DNA of 47,517 nucleotides. It comes from Phycisphaerae bacterium. Its GTDB lineage: Bacteria > Planctomycetota > Phycisphaerae > SM23-33. The DNA lies in the NCBI GenBank assembly GCA_016782885.1, contig JADHXQ010000027.1:1-47517 (forward strand), given 5' to 3'. The notes under the pieces are model-generated. The model did no database searches, was not told the origin of the DNA, and was given only the letters and a program-made list of their open reading frames with translations. Below, piece after piece: positions 31,266 to 40,456 of this stretch. Positions within the stretch are counted from its first letter, which is position 1. The number at the start of each line of letters is the position of its first letter. A program made the translations under genes and the position numbers.

Positions 31266-33767
31266 ATGATGAAAATTACAAGAATATGTTCGTGTGTCGT
31301 TGCTGTGTTTGCGTTGGGGGGCGTTTGTTATGGCGCCGACCCTTCCCCGAATATTCACGGCGAAACGGTTGAGCAGACCGCCGCTCGAACCGGATACACC
31401 GCCGAAGAGATCGCCAAATACTTCCCTCCGGTCGAGAAATGGCCCATCGAGCCCAAGTACGGTAAGCTGGCGCCCGGTTTTGCAGTCGACCGCTTCAAGG
31501 CGCCGCCAAAACCCGGCGTGCATCCACGCGTTTACTTTGGGCCGGGTGAAATTCCCGCCATCCGCAAGCGGTTCAAGGATACGCATGTTGGCAAGCTGCA
31601 GTACCAGGCCATTCGCGGGCGACTCCTCCAGGTCTCGCCGAATCGCGAAGATTGGGAGTCGGTCCCCTACAAGCCCAAACCCGCGGACATCGAGCGATAT
31701 CGCAAGAGAGGTTACGGTATCCATCCGCGCATGGGCTTTCGCGGACCGTGGGTCGGCGGATGGATAAACGAGTTGGCGACGGGGAAAGTGCCGGGCGACA
31801 TGGAGAAAGCCTGGGACGAAAAGCCGAGCAAGACCGGTCGGCATTATCTGATGCACCTCTTGCCTTACGAGGCATTTCGCTGCCTGATAGATGATGACCC
31901 CGCCGGGGGCAGGCGGACGGCTGCGGCGCTGGCGACCCTGGCGGGGCGATTCGCAAAGGACATGGACAAGTGGACCGCGACTGACGATTGGCAGCGGATT
32001 TACCAGTTGATATCGAGTCAGTCGCTCGGGCTTACTTACGACTGGGCTCACAAGTGGATGACTGAAGCCCAGCGAAAGACTGTCCGTAACTGCATCGCCG
32101 GGATCCTGAAGGACAAGACGTACATAAGCCTCGATCACGTTCCCGCCTTCCCGGGCAATACGAGCAACTGGGATATGATCCACGCCAACATGCTGCCGAT
32201 GGCCCTGGCGATCGAAGGCGAGGAAGGCAGCGATCCGGCGGTCTATAAGCGGATGGTTCAGGGGCTGAAGAAGTGGGTTTATATCGCCGCCGGTCCGCAA
32301 GGGGCCCCGTTTGAGGGGTTTAACAAATCGTTCTACGGCGCCAGGTGGTACGGCGCGCTGGCGATGCGCCGCGAGCCGCTGATAGGTACGGTTTACTCGA
32401 AAAATCACGCGCGCAAATTCCTCCTGCACACCATGCTGCCGTGGGGCGGCGAGCACGTGTTCGAGACATGCGCCGCGCCGCTTCGCAAGGATATTCGCCA
32501 CTTCAAATACGCCCATCCGTCCGATCCGGTAATCGATCTGCTTTATGCGGCGACTGTGCGGGAGCATTTCAAAGACGGAGCGGTGGGCTCCTGGCCGAAC
32601 TGTCGAACAACCTATCCGCCGCCGTGGAATCTCTACATCGCTGACGATCCGATAGGCGCCGCCGGCGGGAAATACGATTACGACAAAGCGTTCGACCGCG
32701 TGATGGCGGGGTTGAAGGGTAAGGAACCGCTGGGTTACTACAGCGACTATCGCGGGCTTATGACCGCCCGCGGCGGATGGGACCGCAGCGCCGCGTTTCT
32801 CTACTTCGAGCCGCGAAACGTGCCCGGAGGGCACACGCGGGCGTCGCGAAACGAGTTCGTGTTCGCGGCGCTCGGGCGGTTTTGGGCCCATCGCACTGCC
32901 GAGGTCGAAGACACCTCTGAGTTCCATTCGGTGGTGCTCGTTGACGGCAAGGGGCAGGGCAAGTCGGGCGGGCGCTGCCCGGCCGGGCGCACCGTCGCAC
33001 TGGACGATAACCCAAACGCAACTTTCGCATCCGCCGACGCGGCATGGGCGTACAGCCATCTGCTCGTCACTGCCGATCGCATCAAGAAGGGCGCCGTGCC
33101 TGTTCCCGTCACGCCGAACGATTCGCGACTTCACAAAAGCCCGCTGCCCTGGATGGACCAACCGTGGAGTTTCCTTCCGAACTGGATGACCGGGTTCAAA
33201 CCCGCGCCCAAGCGCGACCCCGGCGGGCACGGATACTGGATCGACTACAATCCGGTGCAGTACGCCTACCGCACGTGCGGGCTGGTCCGCGGGAAGCGTC
33301 CCTATGCCATAATCGTCGACGACATCCGAAAGGACGACGAGGAGCATACATACACGTGGCTGATGCAGATCCCCGACGACCTGAAGATCATCTCGAACAT
33401 TGCGAAGAAGTCTATGGTTGACGTGGTGCTGGCCGACGATACTGACAGGCGACTGCTGGTGCGGGTTTTCGCCGGCGGAGGCGGCGGCGTGAAACTCGAT
33501 CCGGTCACCCGGACGTTCCGCAATCGCAAGTACGCTTACCACCGCCTGGCGATGTCGCAAAAAGCGAAGGTCGGGCATTTCAAGGTCATGCTGCACGCTT
33601 TCAGGAAGGGCGCCTTCATGCCCGAGACGACCATCGCCGACAGCGGTGCGACCGTAACGGTGGAGTTCGGCGGGCGGAAAGACACACTGCGTTTCACCGC
33701 GACCGGGGACGGGCGAACGCGAGTGGCGATCGATCGCGACGGTAAGAGAATATGCGAGGTCAAGTGA
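31266..33767 (+). CDS. Heparinase II/III-like polysaccharide lyase
   Basis: The 833 residues have a signal peptide (about 1-24). The typical N-terminal segment of the family is visible (HPRVYFGPGEIPAIRKRF, about 83-100), followed by an (alpha/alpha)-toroid (about 100-480) and a beta-sandwich C-terminal half (about 520-833). GGHTRASRNEFVFAALG, a conserved-looking region, precedes the sandwich. Such lyases cleave uronic-acid glycosaminoglycans or alginate by beta-elimination, acting in the periplasm or outside. The substrate is not predictable here. The gene is adjacent to and probably cotranscribed with the unknown secreted protein upstream. Confidence 0.75.
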   Translation: MMKITRICSCVVAVFALGGVCYGADPSPNIHGETVEQTAARTGYTAEEIAKYFPPVEKWPIEPKYGKLAPGFAVDRFKAPPKPGVHPRVYFGPGEIPAIRKRFKDTHVGKLQYQAIRGRLLQVSPNREDWESVPYKPKPADIERYRKRGYGIHPRMGFRGPWVGGWINELATGKVPGDMEKAWDEKPSKTGRHYLMHLLPYEAFRCLIDDDPAGGRRTAAALATLAGRFAKDMDKWTATDDWQRIYQLISSQSLGLTYDWAHKWMTEAQRKTVRNCIAGILKDKTYISLDHVPAFPGNTSNWDMIHANMLPMALAIEGEEGSDPAVYKRMVQGLKKWVYIAAGPQGAPFEGFNKSFYGARWYGALAMRREPLIGTVYSKNHARKFLLHTMLPWGGEHVFETCAAPLRKDIRHFKYAHPSDPVIDLLYAATVREHFKDGAVGSWPNCRTTYPPPWNLYIADDPIGAAGGKYDYDKAFDRVMAGLKGKEPLGYYSDYRGLMTARGGWDRSAAFLYFEPRNVPGGHTRASRNEFVFAALGRFWAHRTAEVEDTSEFHSVVLVDGKGQGKSGGRCPAGRTVALDDNPNATFASADAAWAYSHLLVTADRIKKGAVPVPVTPNDSRLHKSPLPWMDQPWSFLPNWMTGFKPAPKRDPGGHGYWIDYNPVQYAYRTCGLVRGKRPYAIIVDDIRKDDEEHTYTWLMQIPDDLKIISNIAKKSMVDVVLADDTDRRLLVRVFAGGGGGVKLDPVTRTFRNRKYAYHRLAMSQKAKVGHFKVMLHAFRKGAFMPETTIADSGATVTVEFGGRKDTLRFTATGDGRTRVAIDRDGKRICEVK

Positions 33768-33779
33768 GGATCGGTCCGG

Positions 33780-35051
33780 TCAGGGTTTTGGCGCCTTTGC
33801 GACGATCCTGCTGATGTCGATCAGGTATAACTGCCTGCCCTCACCGCCGTGGGCGCTGTCGATGCAGACTGTTTTTCCGTCGCGGCTGACGCGGGGATGC
33901 GTGTCGACGCGCCACTCTCCGGAATACTTCTTGGGCCGGTGGAACTTTCCCAACTCCACGCGCTTTCCGGTGGCGATGTGATAGAGATAGACGTCCTGCA
34001 TTCGCTCCCGCCCGCGGGGATACGTGTCGTTGAGTATCCACTTGTCGCCCGGAAGGTACGTGCAGTGTCCGTTGAGGGTCATCACGCCCTTGCCTATCTG
34101 GACAACCTTTCCGCCGCCGGGCTTGTCTTCGTACAGGAAGAAACCGCTTGAGTTTTTGTATCGCGACCAGGCGAGGATCCTGTCGGTCCCGCGCCAGATG
34201 AAATGCGAGGTGGCCCCGGACGGGTCGACCGTGCGAACGTCAGAACCGTCGAGTCCGCAAGTCAGCATGCGCGTGATGAATCCGCCCCGTCCGCCGTCAG
34301 GACGATAGCGGTGCAGGAACTCCAGGCGCGTCCCGTCATCATTGAACAGCAGGTGATTGAAGTAGTGTTTGGCGCCGGTAACATTCCGCCCGAGAAACGG
34401 TATCTTCGCCACATCGGCCAGCGTGACGATCAGCTTGCCCTTGCCCGTAGCGAGGTCCACCAGCCATATCCCCGAATCCTTCGGCGCCATGTCGCCCTTG
34501 TTCGGGTCGGGCAGTCCGGCGTATCCGTAGCCCGGGCGCAAATCTTGTATGCGGCGAAAATCCACCGACGCCCCGAATCGCCCGTCGGAAGTAACGGTGT
34601 AGATCGGATATGGGATCGTGCGTTTTTTGCGTGTCGCGGTGTCCATTATGTGACAGACGAACTTGTCGCCCTGGCGATCGTTCCAGAGGATTGTGCTCTT
34701 GGTCCCGGGGACCCACTGGAGCATGCATCCCTGCTGCCAGCCCCAGGCGCGGCTCGCGGCCAGTTCGATCCACTTGTTACTGTTCTGCAGGTCCACCATT
34801 CCGATCCTGATAACGTCGTCGGCGCGCGGGCTGCGGTGTTCGAAATCGACTTCCATGCCCAGGACATACCGCCCGGTCGGATCGAACTGGAACTTGTCGT
34901 AGTATCCGAACCAGTGGAACTTCGGACCGCTGGTGATGGCGCGGACCGGCGGAAGCTCCGCACTGGCAATCGCAGCCAGGCATAAAATCGCCAGGAGCGG
35001 GAGAATCAGAGTCGTAATATGGAGTGCGGCGACCTGGCGCCGCTTTGACAT
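33780..35051 (-). CDS. Secreted TolB/PD40-type beta-propeller protein
   Basis: The start at 35051 gives 423 residues with a signal peptide (HITTLILPLLAILCLAAIASA). The mature chain is built of repeated PD40/TolB-like blades (FDPTGRYVLGMEVDF, VTSDGRFGASVDF, VSRDGKTVCIDSAHGG). The pattern resembles oligogalacturonate-lyase-like propellers, but metal-binding residues cannot be checked by eye. The longer frame to 35327 runs through the AAATCCC repeat and is unlikely. The start codon is abutted by the 18-bp dispersed repeat, so there is no normal ribosome site. It lies downstream of the HZS-alpha-like gene and may be translated from the same transcript. Confidence 0.65.
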   Translation of the reverse strand: MSKRRQVAALHITTLILPLLAILCLAAIASAELPPVRAITSGPKFHWFGYYDKFQFDPTGRYVLGMEVDFEHRSPRADDVIRIGMVDLQNSNKWIELAASRAWGWQQGCMLQWVPGTKSTILWNDRQGDKFVCHIMDTATRKKRTIPYPIYTVTSDGRFGASVDFRRIQDLRPGYGYAGLPDPNKGDMAPKDSGIWLVDLATGKGKLIVTLADVAKIPFLGRNVTGAKHYFNHLLFNDDGTRLEFLHRYRPDGGRGGFITRMLTCGLDGSDVRTVDPSGATSHFIWRGTDRILAWSRYKNSSGFFLYEDKPGGGKVVQIGKGVMTLNGHCTYLPGDKWILNDTYPRGRERMQDVYLYHIATGKRVELGKFHRPKKYSGEWRVDTHPRVSRDGKTVCIDSAHGGEGRQLYLIDISRIVAKAPKP

Positions 35052-35068
35052 GTCGCGGAGCGACGGTT
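35051..35068. repeat. 18-bp dispersed palindromic repeat, copy 2
   Basis: Identical to 12663-12680. On the coding strand of the propeller gene it reads immediately up to the ATG, so the dyad (GTCGC-GGA-GCGAC) covers the expected ribosome-binding zone. It could reduce initiation or the true start may lie elsewhere. Confidence 0.6.
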
Positions 35069-35090
35069 TCGTCGTTGCAGTTATGCCGTT

Positions 35091-35123
35091 AAATCCCAAA
35101 TCCAAAATCCCAAATCCCAAATC
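35091..35123. repeat. AAATCCC short tandem repeat
   Basis: Four to five degenerate AAATCCC/AAATCCA units follow each other between the HZS-like stop and the propeller start. Similar heptamers are common intergenic repeats in planctomycetes. Confidence 0.8.
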
Positions 35124-35128
35124 AAGAA

Positions 35129-38100
35129 CTAGTCCTCGATGACTACTCTGAAACCCACGTTGTAGACTTTCTGGTAGTCGCGATATCCGAAGCGGTAGCT
35201 TGACGTGCATCGTTTCGGGCGATCGTACCACGAACCGCCTCGGATTACGCGCTTGCCTTTGGCGTCGAGGTCGTTTCGCCCGTCGCCGTCGGCGTACGGA
35301 TACGGTTTGTAGAGCGATCTGGTCCACTCGGCGACGTTTCCGTGCATATCGTGCAGGCCCCAGGCGTTGGGCTGGTATTTGCCCGTGCCTTCCGAGATGA
35401 ACCCGCCATCGTTGAACCGCCCGTCCTGCGGGATCCAGTTGTCGTAAATATTCTTCGGGTTCCTGTACTGCGCAGATTTCCAGTCGAGCCTGTAGGGGTT
35501 GCCAGAGAACGCCGACAGCGTTATGTCGCCCAGGTTTCCATGCTTCGAGAAATCGCTGCCCAGCTTACCGAACGACATTTCCGTGTCAGTCCCGGCGCGG
35601 CAGGCCCATTCCCACTGGGCCTCGGTGGGCAGGGCGACTTTCCTGCCGCTCTTGGTCGACAGCCATTTGCAGAACGCCGCCGCCTGCCGCCACGAAAGGC
35701 GCACCGCGGGATCATCGGGAGAGTTGACGTTGTATCCCGGGATACCGAACTGGTAACCGTGGCGGTCTTCCTCGCGCGAATCGTGTTTGGGGTCGAACGT
35801 GCGGAACTGGGCGTTGGTCACTTCGAGCTTGCCCATCCAGAAGCCCTTGGCGATTGCGGTTTTCGCGACGGGCGCTTCGTCGGCGTATCCGGTGGTCGAG
35901 CCCATGACGAACTTGCCGCCCGGCACGTAAACCAGTTCCATATTCAATTCTTTGCCGAGTTCGATCGAAAGCGGTTTGCGATCCTTTACCAGCGCGGCGG
36001 CGTTCTTCAAAGGCCATCCCTCCATGCTGATCGGCGTTGCGGGCTTCATGGCCTCGGGCACGATCGGCGTGATTTTCTGCACGGAGAACTTGGGCAGGAA
36101 CTCGTGGTTCTCGTCGACGTTCGCGTAGAGTTTTCGCGTCATGGAACGAAGGGCTTCCTTGGCTTCGGCGGATTTTTGACCGACGATCGTCGACCATCGT
36201 CCGTGATAAGGCGCGTTGAAGTCGATCCAGGTTATCAGGCGGTCCCATGCCTCTTCGTCGAGTTTGACGTTGTTGTGCCCCTTGATGAGCATCTGGACCA
36301 GTTCGGTGGTGTCGGCGTGGAACTCCATCGGCGTCATCATGGGCATGGGGCTTTCGATTCCCGGGCGGCGGACGTAGCGGTGCAGCGCGCCGTACGAGAC
36401 CGAGAACTTGCCTCCGGTGCCTCTGCCCGTGTTACCGGCCATCTTCGTGGTCCAGCCCTTGATCATCTCCGTCCCGCGCAGATCGGGCGGGTTCTTGCCA
36501 TCATCGCGCTTCTGCCCGTTATGGCAGCCGACGCAGAACTTGTCGAGCACCGGCTGAACTTCGCGCGAGAACTCGTAGTTGCGGGCTTCTCCGCGCCATG
36601 GCGTGATCTCGGCGGGCGCCTTGCGGGCGGCTATCGGAATGCCCGCCGGCGGGGCGTCGTTGGCGTTTTCGTGGCATCCGAGGCACGCCAGGGTCTCGCC
36701 GGGCATCGCGGTGAACCAGCTTCTCATGATCTGCATCGACTTGCCTTCGCTGTCCAGCGGCTGGACGGCGATCGGCGTGTTGGCCGGTACGACGAACGAC
36801 GCCGATCCGTCGGGTTCGACCGGCACGGTCCCCAGCGTGCGTCGCATGTCCCAGGGCCCGTCCATTCCGATCGAACCGTAAAGTCCGCCGACTCCGCCGT
36901 AACCGAACGTGTAAGTGTACAGGCGAAGCTTCCTGACCTCGCCTTTTGGCACGCCGGCAAGACCGGGACCGTAGTATATGTTCGATATCATGACGATCGC
37001 ATCCTTGCGGGAGGGGTCGACTCTGTCGGGTGCGATGCGGGGCATCGGCGTCTTGCGGAACGGGACCGGTTCGAGCATGGCGTAACCGGGATCTTCCTTG
37101 ATAAGCAGCATGTTGTCGAACGTGTCGACGAGGTACAACCCCCAATTCGACCGGCCGCCCGGGTTCATCGAGACAAGGTAATACTTCTCGCTGAGCGGGT
37201 AAGGGGTCAGGAACTTCGGCCAGGACCCGCCGGTAAGACCGTCGCGGATCAACGGCTCGACCTTCAGACCGTGGCCCGGGATGCGCTGTACGACGCCGTC
37301 GGCTTCCTGGGTTCCGCGGGCCGGGTCGAATACGATAAGTTCGCCCATGCGCGCCGGTGCGTGGTGACCTGTGATAACGCCTACGAACATCGTCGAGTGC
37401 CCGGGAATCGGTCGTGCGTAGAAAATCGAGTTAGGCCAGAACGATCCGCTTCCGTAATACGCGCGCTGGTTGGTTCCGTCGGGGTTCATCGTGAACATCA
37501 TTCGCGAGTTGGAGTGGGGCAGGTCGGCGTACTCCCATCGCGAGTAGAGTATCGTCCCGTCCTGTCGAACCGCGGGGTGCCAACTGTGCTCCTGGTCGAA
37601 ACACAACTGGCGGATTCCGGTTCCGTCGGCTTTCATGCGGAAGAGCATTGCCGCCGGCGCGCTGCCTCTGACGCACGGTACGGCCACGTGCGGGGCGGTC
37701 GACGTGTAGATTATGCCGCCGTTGGGCAGGTAGCATGCGTCGTAATTGTTCGTGTACGATTCATTCTTTCGCGTGGGGGATACCTGTCGCAGACCGGTTC
37801 CATCGGCTTTGATTTCGTGGACCTGCCAAGCGCCCCGCCCGCCCTCGGAGGGCATGGAAAAGAGCATCTTGTCGGCGTTGAAGTGCAGGTCGATTTCGCC
37901 GACGTACTCTTTGGCTTTGGGCTTGAACAGCGTGGTGAGCTTACCATTCGGCGCGACCGGCGAGAGGACCGCGATATCGTTATCGTATCCGGTTTTCCGG
38001 ATCGACGAATTGCTGCACCAGTTAGCGGGCATGCCGAGATTGCCCTTGCGCCGGATCAGGAGCAGCTTGTCGAAGTCCAGCAGCGGATTGGCCAGCAGCG

Positions 38101-38893
38101 CCTCGCCCCGCAGTGCGACCAGCGCCTTTGTGCGATCTTCGCTCGCGGGTGTCGCGACGATTTTTTCGAGGCGTTTGAGATACTCGGCGCCCTTTGGATA
38201 GCGGTCCTTGAACGTTGCGGTAAGGTCCTTGATCGCCAGTCTCATCGCGTCGATATTGACCATCGACGGGGCGGGCCGGGCCGGCCTGGCCTTCGCCCTG
38301 GCTTGGCCCCGTGCCGGCAGCGTGACGGTTACTGCCTTGCCCTTGGGGTATATCTTCATGTCCGTGGCGTCGTACTTGTCCAGGACGCGGAAAGCACAGC
38401 TTCCGTTCTTGCCCGCTCCGGCGCCGATTCCGACCAGTGCTTCGAATTTCACGTATTTTCCGTCGAGTTTGAAGTGCATCGAACTCGGCGCGTGCAGCAG
38501 GAAGCCTTTCTTAAATTGCTTGGAGCCGATCTGCAGCACACCTCCTGACAGGCCCTTGTTGATCCTCAGGCCTCCATGCCCGGCCTTGGCGGCCTCCGGC
38601 TTGATCGTCGTCAGATCGGTCTTCTTGCCCGCGGCGTCTATGAGCACAGGCTCGCCCCATGCTGCGCGGTCGTGATGGTAGTCGTCGCCGCCCACGGTCG
38701 CCAGCAGCCACAGGTTCTTCACGCCGGAAATGTCGACGCTGACCTTCAGGGGCTGATTACCGCCCTTGATCACCTTCGTTGTCAGCGGTTTGAATGCCGG
38801 CGTTTTGGCGTCGGTCTGCAGGGCGAGCATTCCGACCGTCAAAGCAGCGACGAGAATCAGTGTTATCGAGAGTTTGTGCAATCGTGCGTGCAT
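35129..38893 (-). CDS. NPCBM + HZS-alpha-like diheme + FGE-like fusion protein
   Basis: The 1254 residues have a signal peptide (about 1-29). Residues 35-190 form an NPCBM-like domain (VSVDISGVKNLWLLATVGG). A propeller and HZS-alpha-like middle part follow (about 290-720), with c-heme sites CLGCH near 736 and CVGCH near 788. The C-terminal 270 residues (from about 983, LVYVPGGKFVMGSTTG to NVGFRVVIED) are a formylglycine-generating-enzyme-like domain. In that domain the first active-site Cys is replaced (RGGSWYDRPKRC: Asp where FGE has Cys), so sulfatase activation is doubtful. The fusion is large for the family. It is the paralogue of the gene at 24986, which has an F5/8C domain instead and lacks the FGE part. 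Confidence 0.82.
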   Translation of the reverse strand: MHARLHKLSITLILVAALTVGMLALQTDAKTPAFKPLTTKVIKGGNQPLKVSVDISGVKNLWLLATVGGDDYHHDRAAWGEPVLIDAAGKKTDLTTIKPEAAKAGHGGLRINKGLSGGVLQIGSKQFKKGFLLHAPSSMHFKLDGKYVKFEALVGIGAGAGKNGSCAFRVLDKYDATDMKIYPKGKAVTVTLPARGQARAKARPARPAPSMVNIDAMRLAIKDLTATFKDRYPKGAEYLKRLEKIVATPASEDRTKALVALRGEALLANPLLDFDKLLLIRRKGNLGMPANWCSNSSIRKTGYDNDIAVLSPVAPNGKLTTLFKPKAKEYVGEIDLHFNADKMLFSMPSEGGRGAWQVHEIKADGTGLRQVSPTRKNESYTNNYDACYLPNGGIIYTSTAPHVAVPCVRGSAPAAMLFRMKADGTGIRQLCFDQEHSWHPAVRQDGTILYSRWEYADLPHSNSRMMFTMNPDGTNQRAYYGSGSFWPNSIFYARPIPGHSTMFVGVITGHHAPARMGELIVFDPARGTQEADGVVQRIPGHGLKVEPLIRDGLTGGSWPKFLTPYPLSEKYYLVSMNPGGRSNWGLYLVDTFDNMLLIKEDPGYAMLEPVPFRKTPMPRIAPDRVDPSRKDAIVMISNIYYGPGLAGVPKGEVRKLRLYTYTFGYGGVGGLYGSIGMDGPWDMRRTLGTVPVEPDGSASFVVPANTPIAVQPLDSEGKSMQIMRSWFTAMPGETLACLGCHENANDAPPAGIPIAARKAPAEITPWRGEARNYEFSREVQPVLDKFCVGCHNGQKRDDGKNPPDLRGTEMIKGWTTKMAGNTGRGTGGKFSVSYGALHRYVRRPGIESPMPMMTPMEFHADTTELVQMLIKGHNNVKLDEEAWDRLITWIDFNAPYHGRWSTIVGQKSAEAKEALRSMTRKLYANVDENHEFLPKFSVQKITPIVPEAMKPATPISMEGWPLKNAAALVKDRKPLSIELGKELNMELVYVPGGKFVMGSTTGYADEAPVAKTAIAKGFWMGKLEVTNAQFRTFDPKHDSREEDRHGYQFGIPGYNVNSPDDPAVRLSWRQAAAFCKWLSTKSGRKVALPTEAQWEWACRAGTDTEMSFGKLGSDFSKHGNLGDITLSAFSGNPYRLDWKSAQYRNPKNIYDNWIPQDGRFNDGGFISEGTGKYQPNAWGLHDMHGNVAEWTRSLYKPYPYADGDGRNDLDAKGKRVIRGGSWYDRPKRCTSSYRFGYRDYQKVYNVGFRVVIED

Positions 38894-38996
38894 TTTCAGT
38901 GTCGCTCCATGTGTGCGATGTTCGCGGCGATACAGTGTTCCCTATAGCATACAGTAGAACGAAGAAAAAATCACCAAATTGCCCCAGCTATCGTTC

Positions 38997-39025
38997 TTGC
39001 TAATGCGTTTATACAGACAGATAAT
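38997..39025 (+). promoter_or_regulatory. Sigma-70-type promoter for the DUF1080-PQQ operon
   Basis: TTGCTA (38997-39002) and GATAAT (39020-39025) have a 17-base spacer and lie 79 bases before the ATG at 39105, in the divergent gap 38894-39104. Confidence 0.5.
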
Positions 39026-39104
39026 GATTGGCTCCGCTTGCGGGCGTCGCGGGTGGTATGGATTCTGTAGTCATCGGGTGTAAACCTTGTAAGGAGAAAT
39101 GGTC

Positions 39105-40442
39105 ATGTTGCAGAGAATTGGACTTCTATTGATAGCAGTCGCCGCGGTTGGGATGTTCGCCTGTCCGGCGGTCGCTGAAGACAAGGCGCCCGCCGCGACG
39201 AAATGCCCCGCCGGCGGCGACGACGGGTACGTCAGCATTTTCAACGGTAAGGATCTTACCGGATGGGACGGGCTGGAGTTCTGGTCGGTCAAGGATGGAA
39301 TGATTCGCGGGCAGACCACAAAGGAAAAGCCCACCAGGGGCAACACGTTCCTGATCTATCGCGGCGGGAAGGAAAAGGGCATGCTGAAGAACTTCGCCCT
39401 GAAACTCAAGTTCCGCATCCAGAATGGAAACTCCGGCGTCCAGTTCCGCAGCTTCGTTAAGGATCCCAAGCGGAACAAGCACCGCGTCGCGGGATACCAG
39501 GCCGAGGTCCAGAACAAGGCCGGCAAGGTCGGCTTCCTGTACGACGAGGCCCGCCGCGGATGGCTGGTGAACGTTGGCGATATCATGGAAATTAATCCCA
39601 CCGACGACGGGAAGAAGATCAAGAAGGAAGTCGTGGGCAAGGTCTCAGACGTCAAGAAGCTCATCGCCGACAAGTACTACACCGACAAGGAGTGGAATGA
39701 GTACGAGATTATCTGCCGCGGTAACCATATCGCGATGTACCTCAACGGATACCCGACGGTTGAGTTGATCGATAACGACGAGAAGAATCGCACCATGGAA
39801 GGGCACGTCTGCCTGCAGATCCACGCCGGTCCGCCCATGATCGTCGACTTCAAGGATATCAAGATCAAGAAGTTCGACGCCGAATACGGACCGGCCGTTC
39901 GCCTGTTCAACGGCAAGGACCTGACCGGATGGACGATGAAGGACGACCAGAAGGATGTCTGGGGCGTCAAGGACGGCGCGATGACCGACAAGGGCAAGCC
40001 CGCCGGCTTCATCGCGACCAAGGACGACTACACCAACTACGTGCTGCGCCTGCAGGTGAAACACCTCGCCAAGACCAACAGCGGCGTGCTGCTGCGGTCG
40101 ACGAAGTTGGAAGGCGCCTGGCCGCAATCGATCGAGGCACAGGTAATGTCAGGGAAAATGGGCGATATCTACAACTTCGGCGAGTTCCCGATGAAGACCG
40201 ATCCGAAGCGCACGCGCGGGGCGGGGACCAGGAAGATACACGACTCCAACGAAAAGCCTACGGGACAGTGGAATGCATACGAGATCACGCTGAACAAGGG
40301 CGATCTCGAACTGAGAGTCAATAATCTGGTCCAGAATATCGCCACCGAATGCCAGGTGAGACCGGGCAGGATATGCCTGCAGTCTGAAGGCGGACCGCTT
40401 GAGTTCCGGAACATCGTACTGATACCGATTATCAACAAATGA
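39105..40442 (+). CDS. Secreted protein with two DUF1080 (3-keto-disaccharide hydrolase) domains
   Basis: The ATG at 39105 (second Met) is favoured because AAGGAG lies 8 bases before it, against 2 bases for the Met at 39099. The product of 445 residues has a signal peptide (LLLIAVAAVGMFACPAVA). Two repeated beta-sandwich domains are seen, each opening with the FNGKDLTGW motif (about 45 and 265) and containing the typical GVQFRS or GVLLRS strand; DUF1080 proteins act as 3-keto-disaccharide hydrolases or binding modules. It is followed after 14 bases by the first PQQ propeller gene, so it is the first gene of an operon. Confidence 0.88.
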   Translation: MLQRIGLLLIAVAAVGMFACPAVAEDKAPAATKCPAGGDDGYVSIFNGKDLTGWDGLEFWSVKDGMIRGQTTKEKPTRGNTFLIYRGGKEKGMLKNFALKLKFRIQNGNSGVQFRSFVKDPKRNKHRVAGYQAEVQNKAGKVGFLYDEARRGWLVNVGDIMEINPTDDGKKIKKEVVGKVSDVKKLIADKYYTDKEWNEYEIICRGNHIAMYLNGYPTVELIDNDEKNRTMEGHVCLQIHAGPPMIVDFKDIKIKKFDAEYGPAVRLFNGKDLTGWTMKDDQKDVWGVKDGAMTDKGKPAGFIATKDDYTNYVLRLQVKHLAKTNSGVLLRSTKLEGAWPQSIEAQVMSGKMGDIYNFGEFPMKTDPKRTRGAGTRKIHDSNEKPTGQWNAYEITLNKGDLELRVNNLVQNIATECQVRPGRICLQSEGGPLEFRNIVLIPIINK

Positions 40443-40456
40443 CCCGAGGATAACAA

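Noticed and set aside
35091..35123. Telomere-like AAATCCC repeat as a chromosome end
   Set aside because: It is only about 33 bases long and sits between two same-strand genes, so it is a short intergenic repeat.
35129..35945. Functional formylglycine-generating enzyme for the sulfatase at 17295
   Set aside because: The first active-site Cys is absent and the domain is fused to an exported cytochrome, so it would not meet the unfolded sulfatase in the cytoplasm.
35342..38548. Long open frame on the + strand antisense to the HZS-like fusion gene (also 30210-33596 antisense to the lyase region)
   Set aside because: These frames are side effects of high G+C codon use. They lack signal peptides, known motifs and ribosome sites, while the opposite strand has clear domains.
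24986..38893. True hydrazine synthase of anammox bacteria
   Set aside because: Only alpha-like proteins are present. No beta/gamma genes or other anammox genes are seen, and HZS-alpha-like families are common in polysaccharide degraders.
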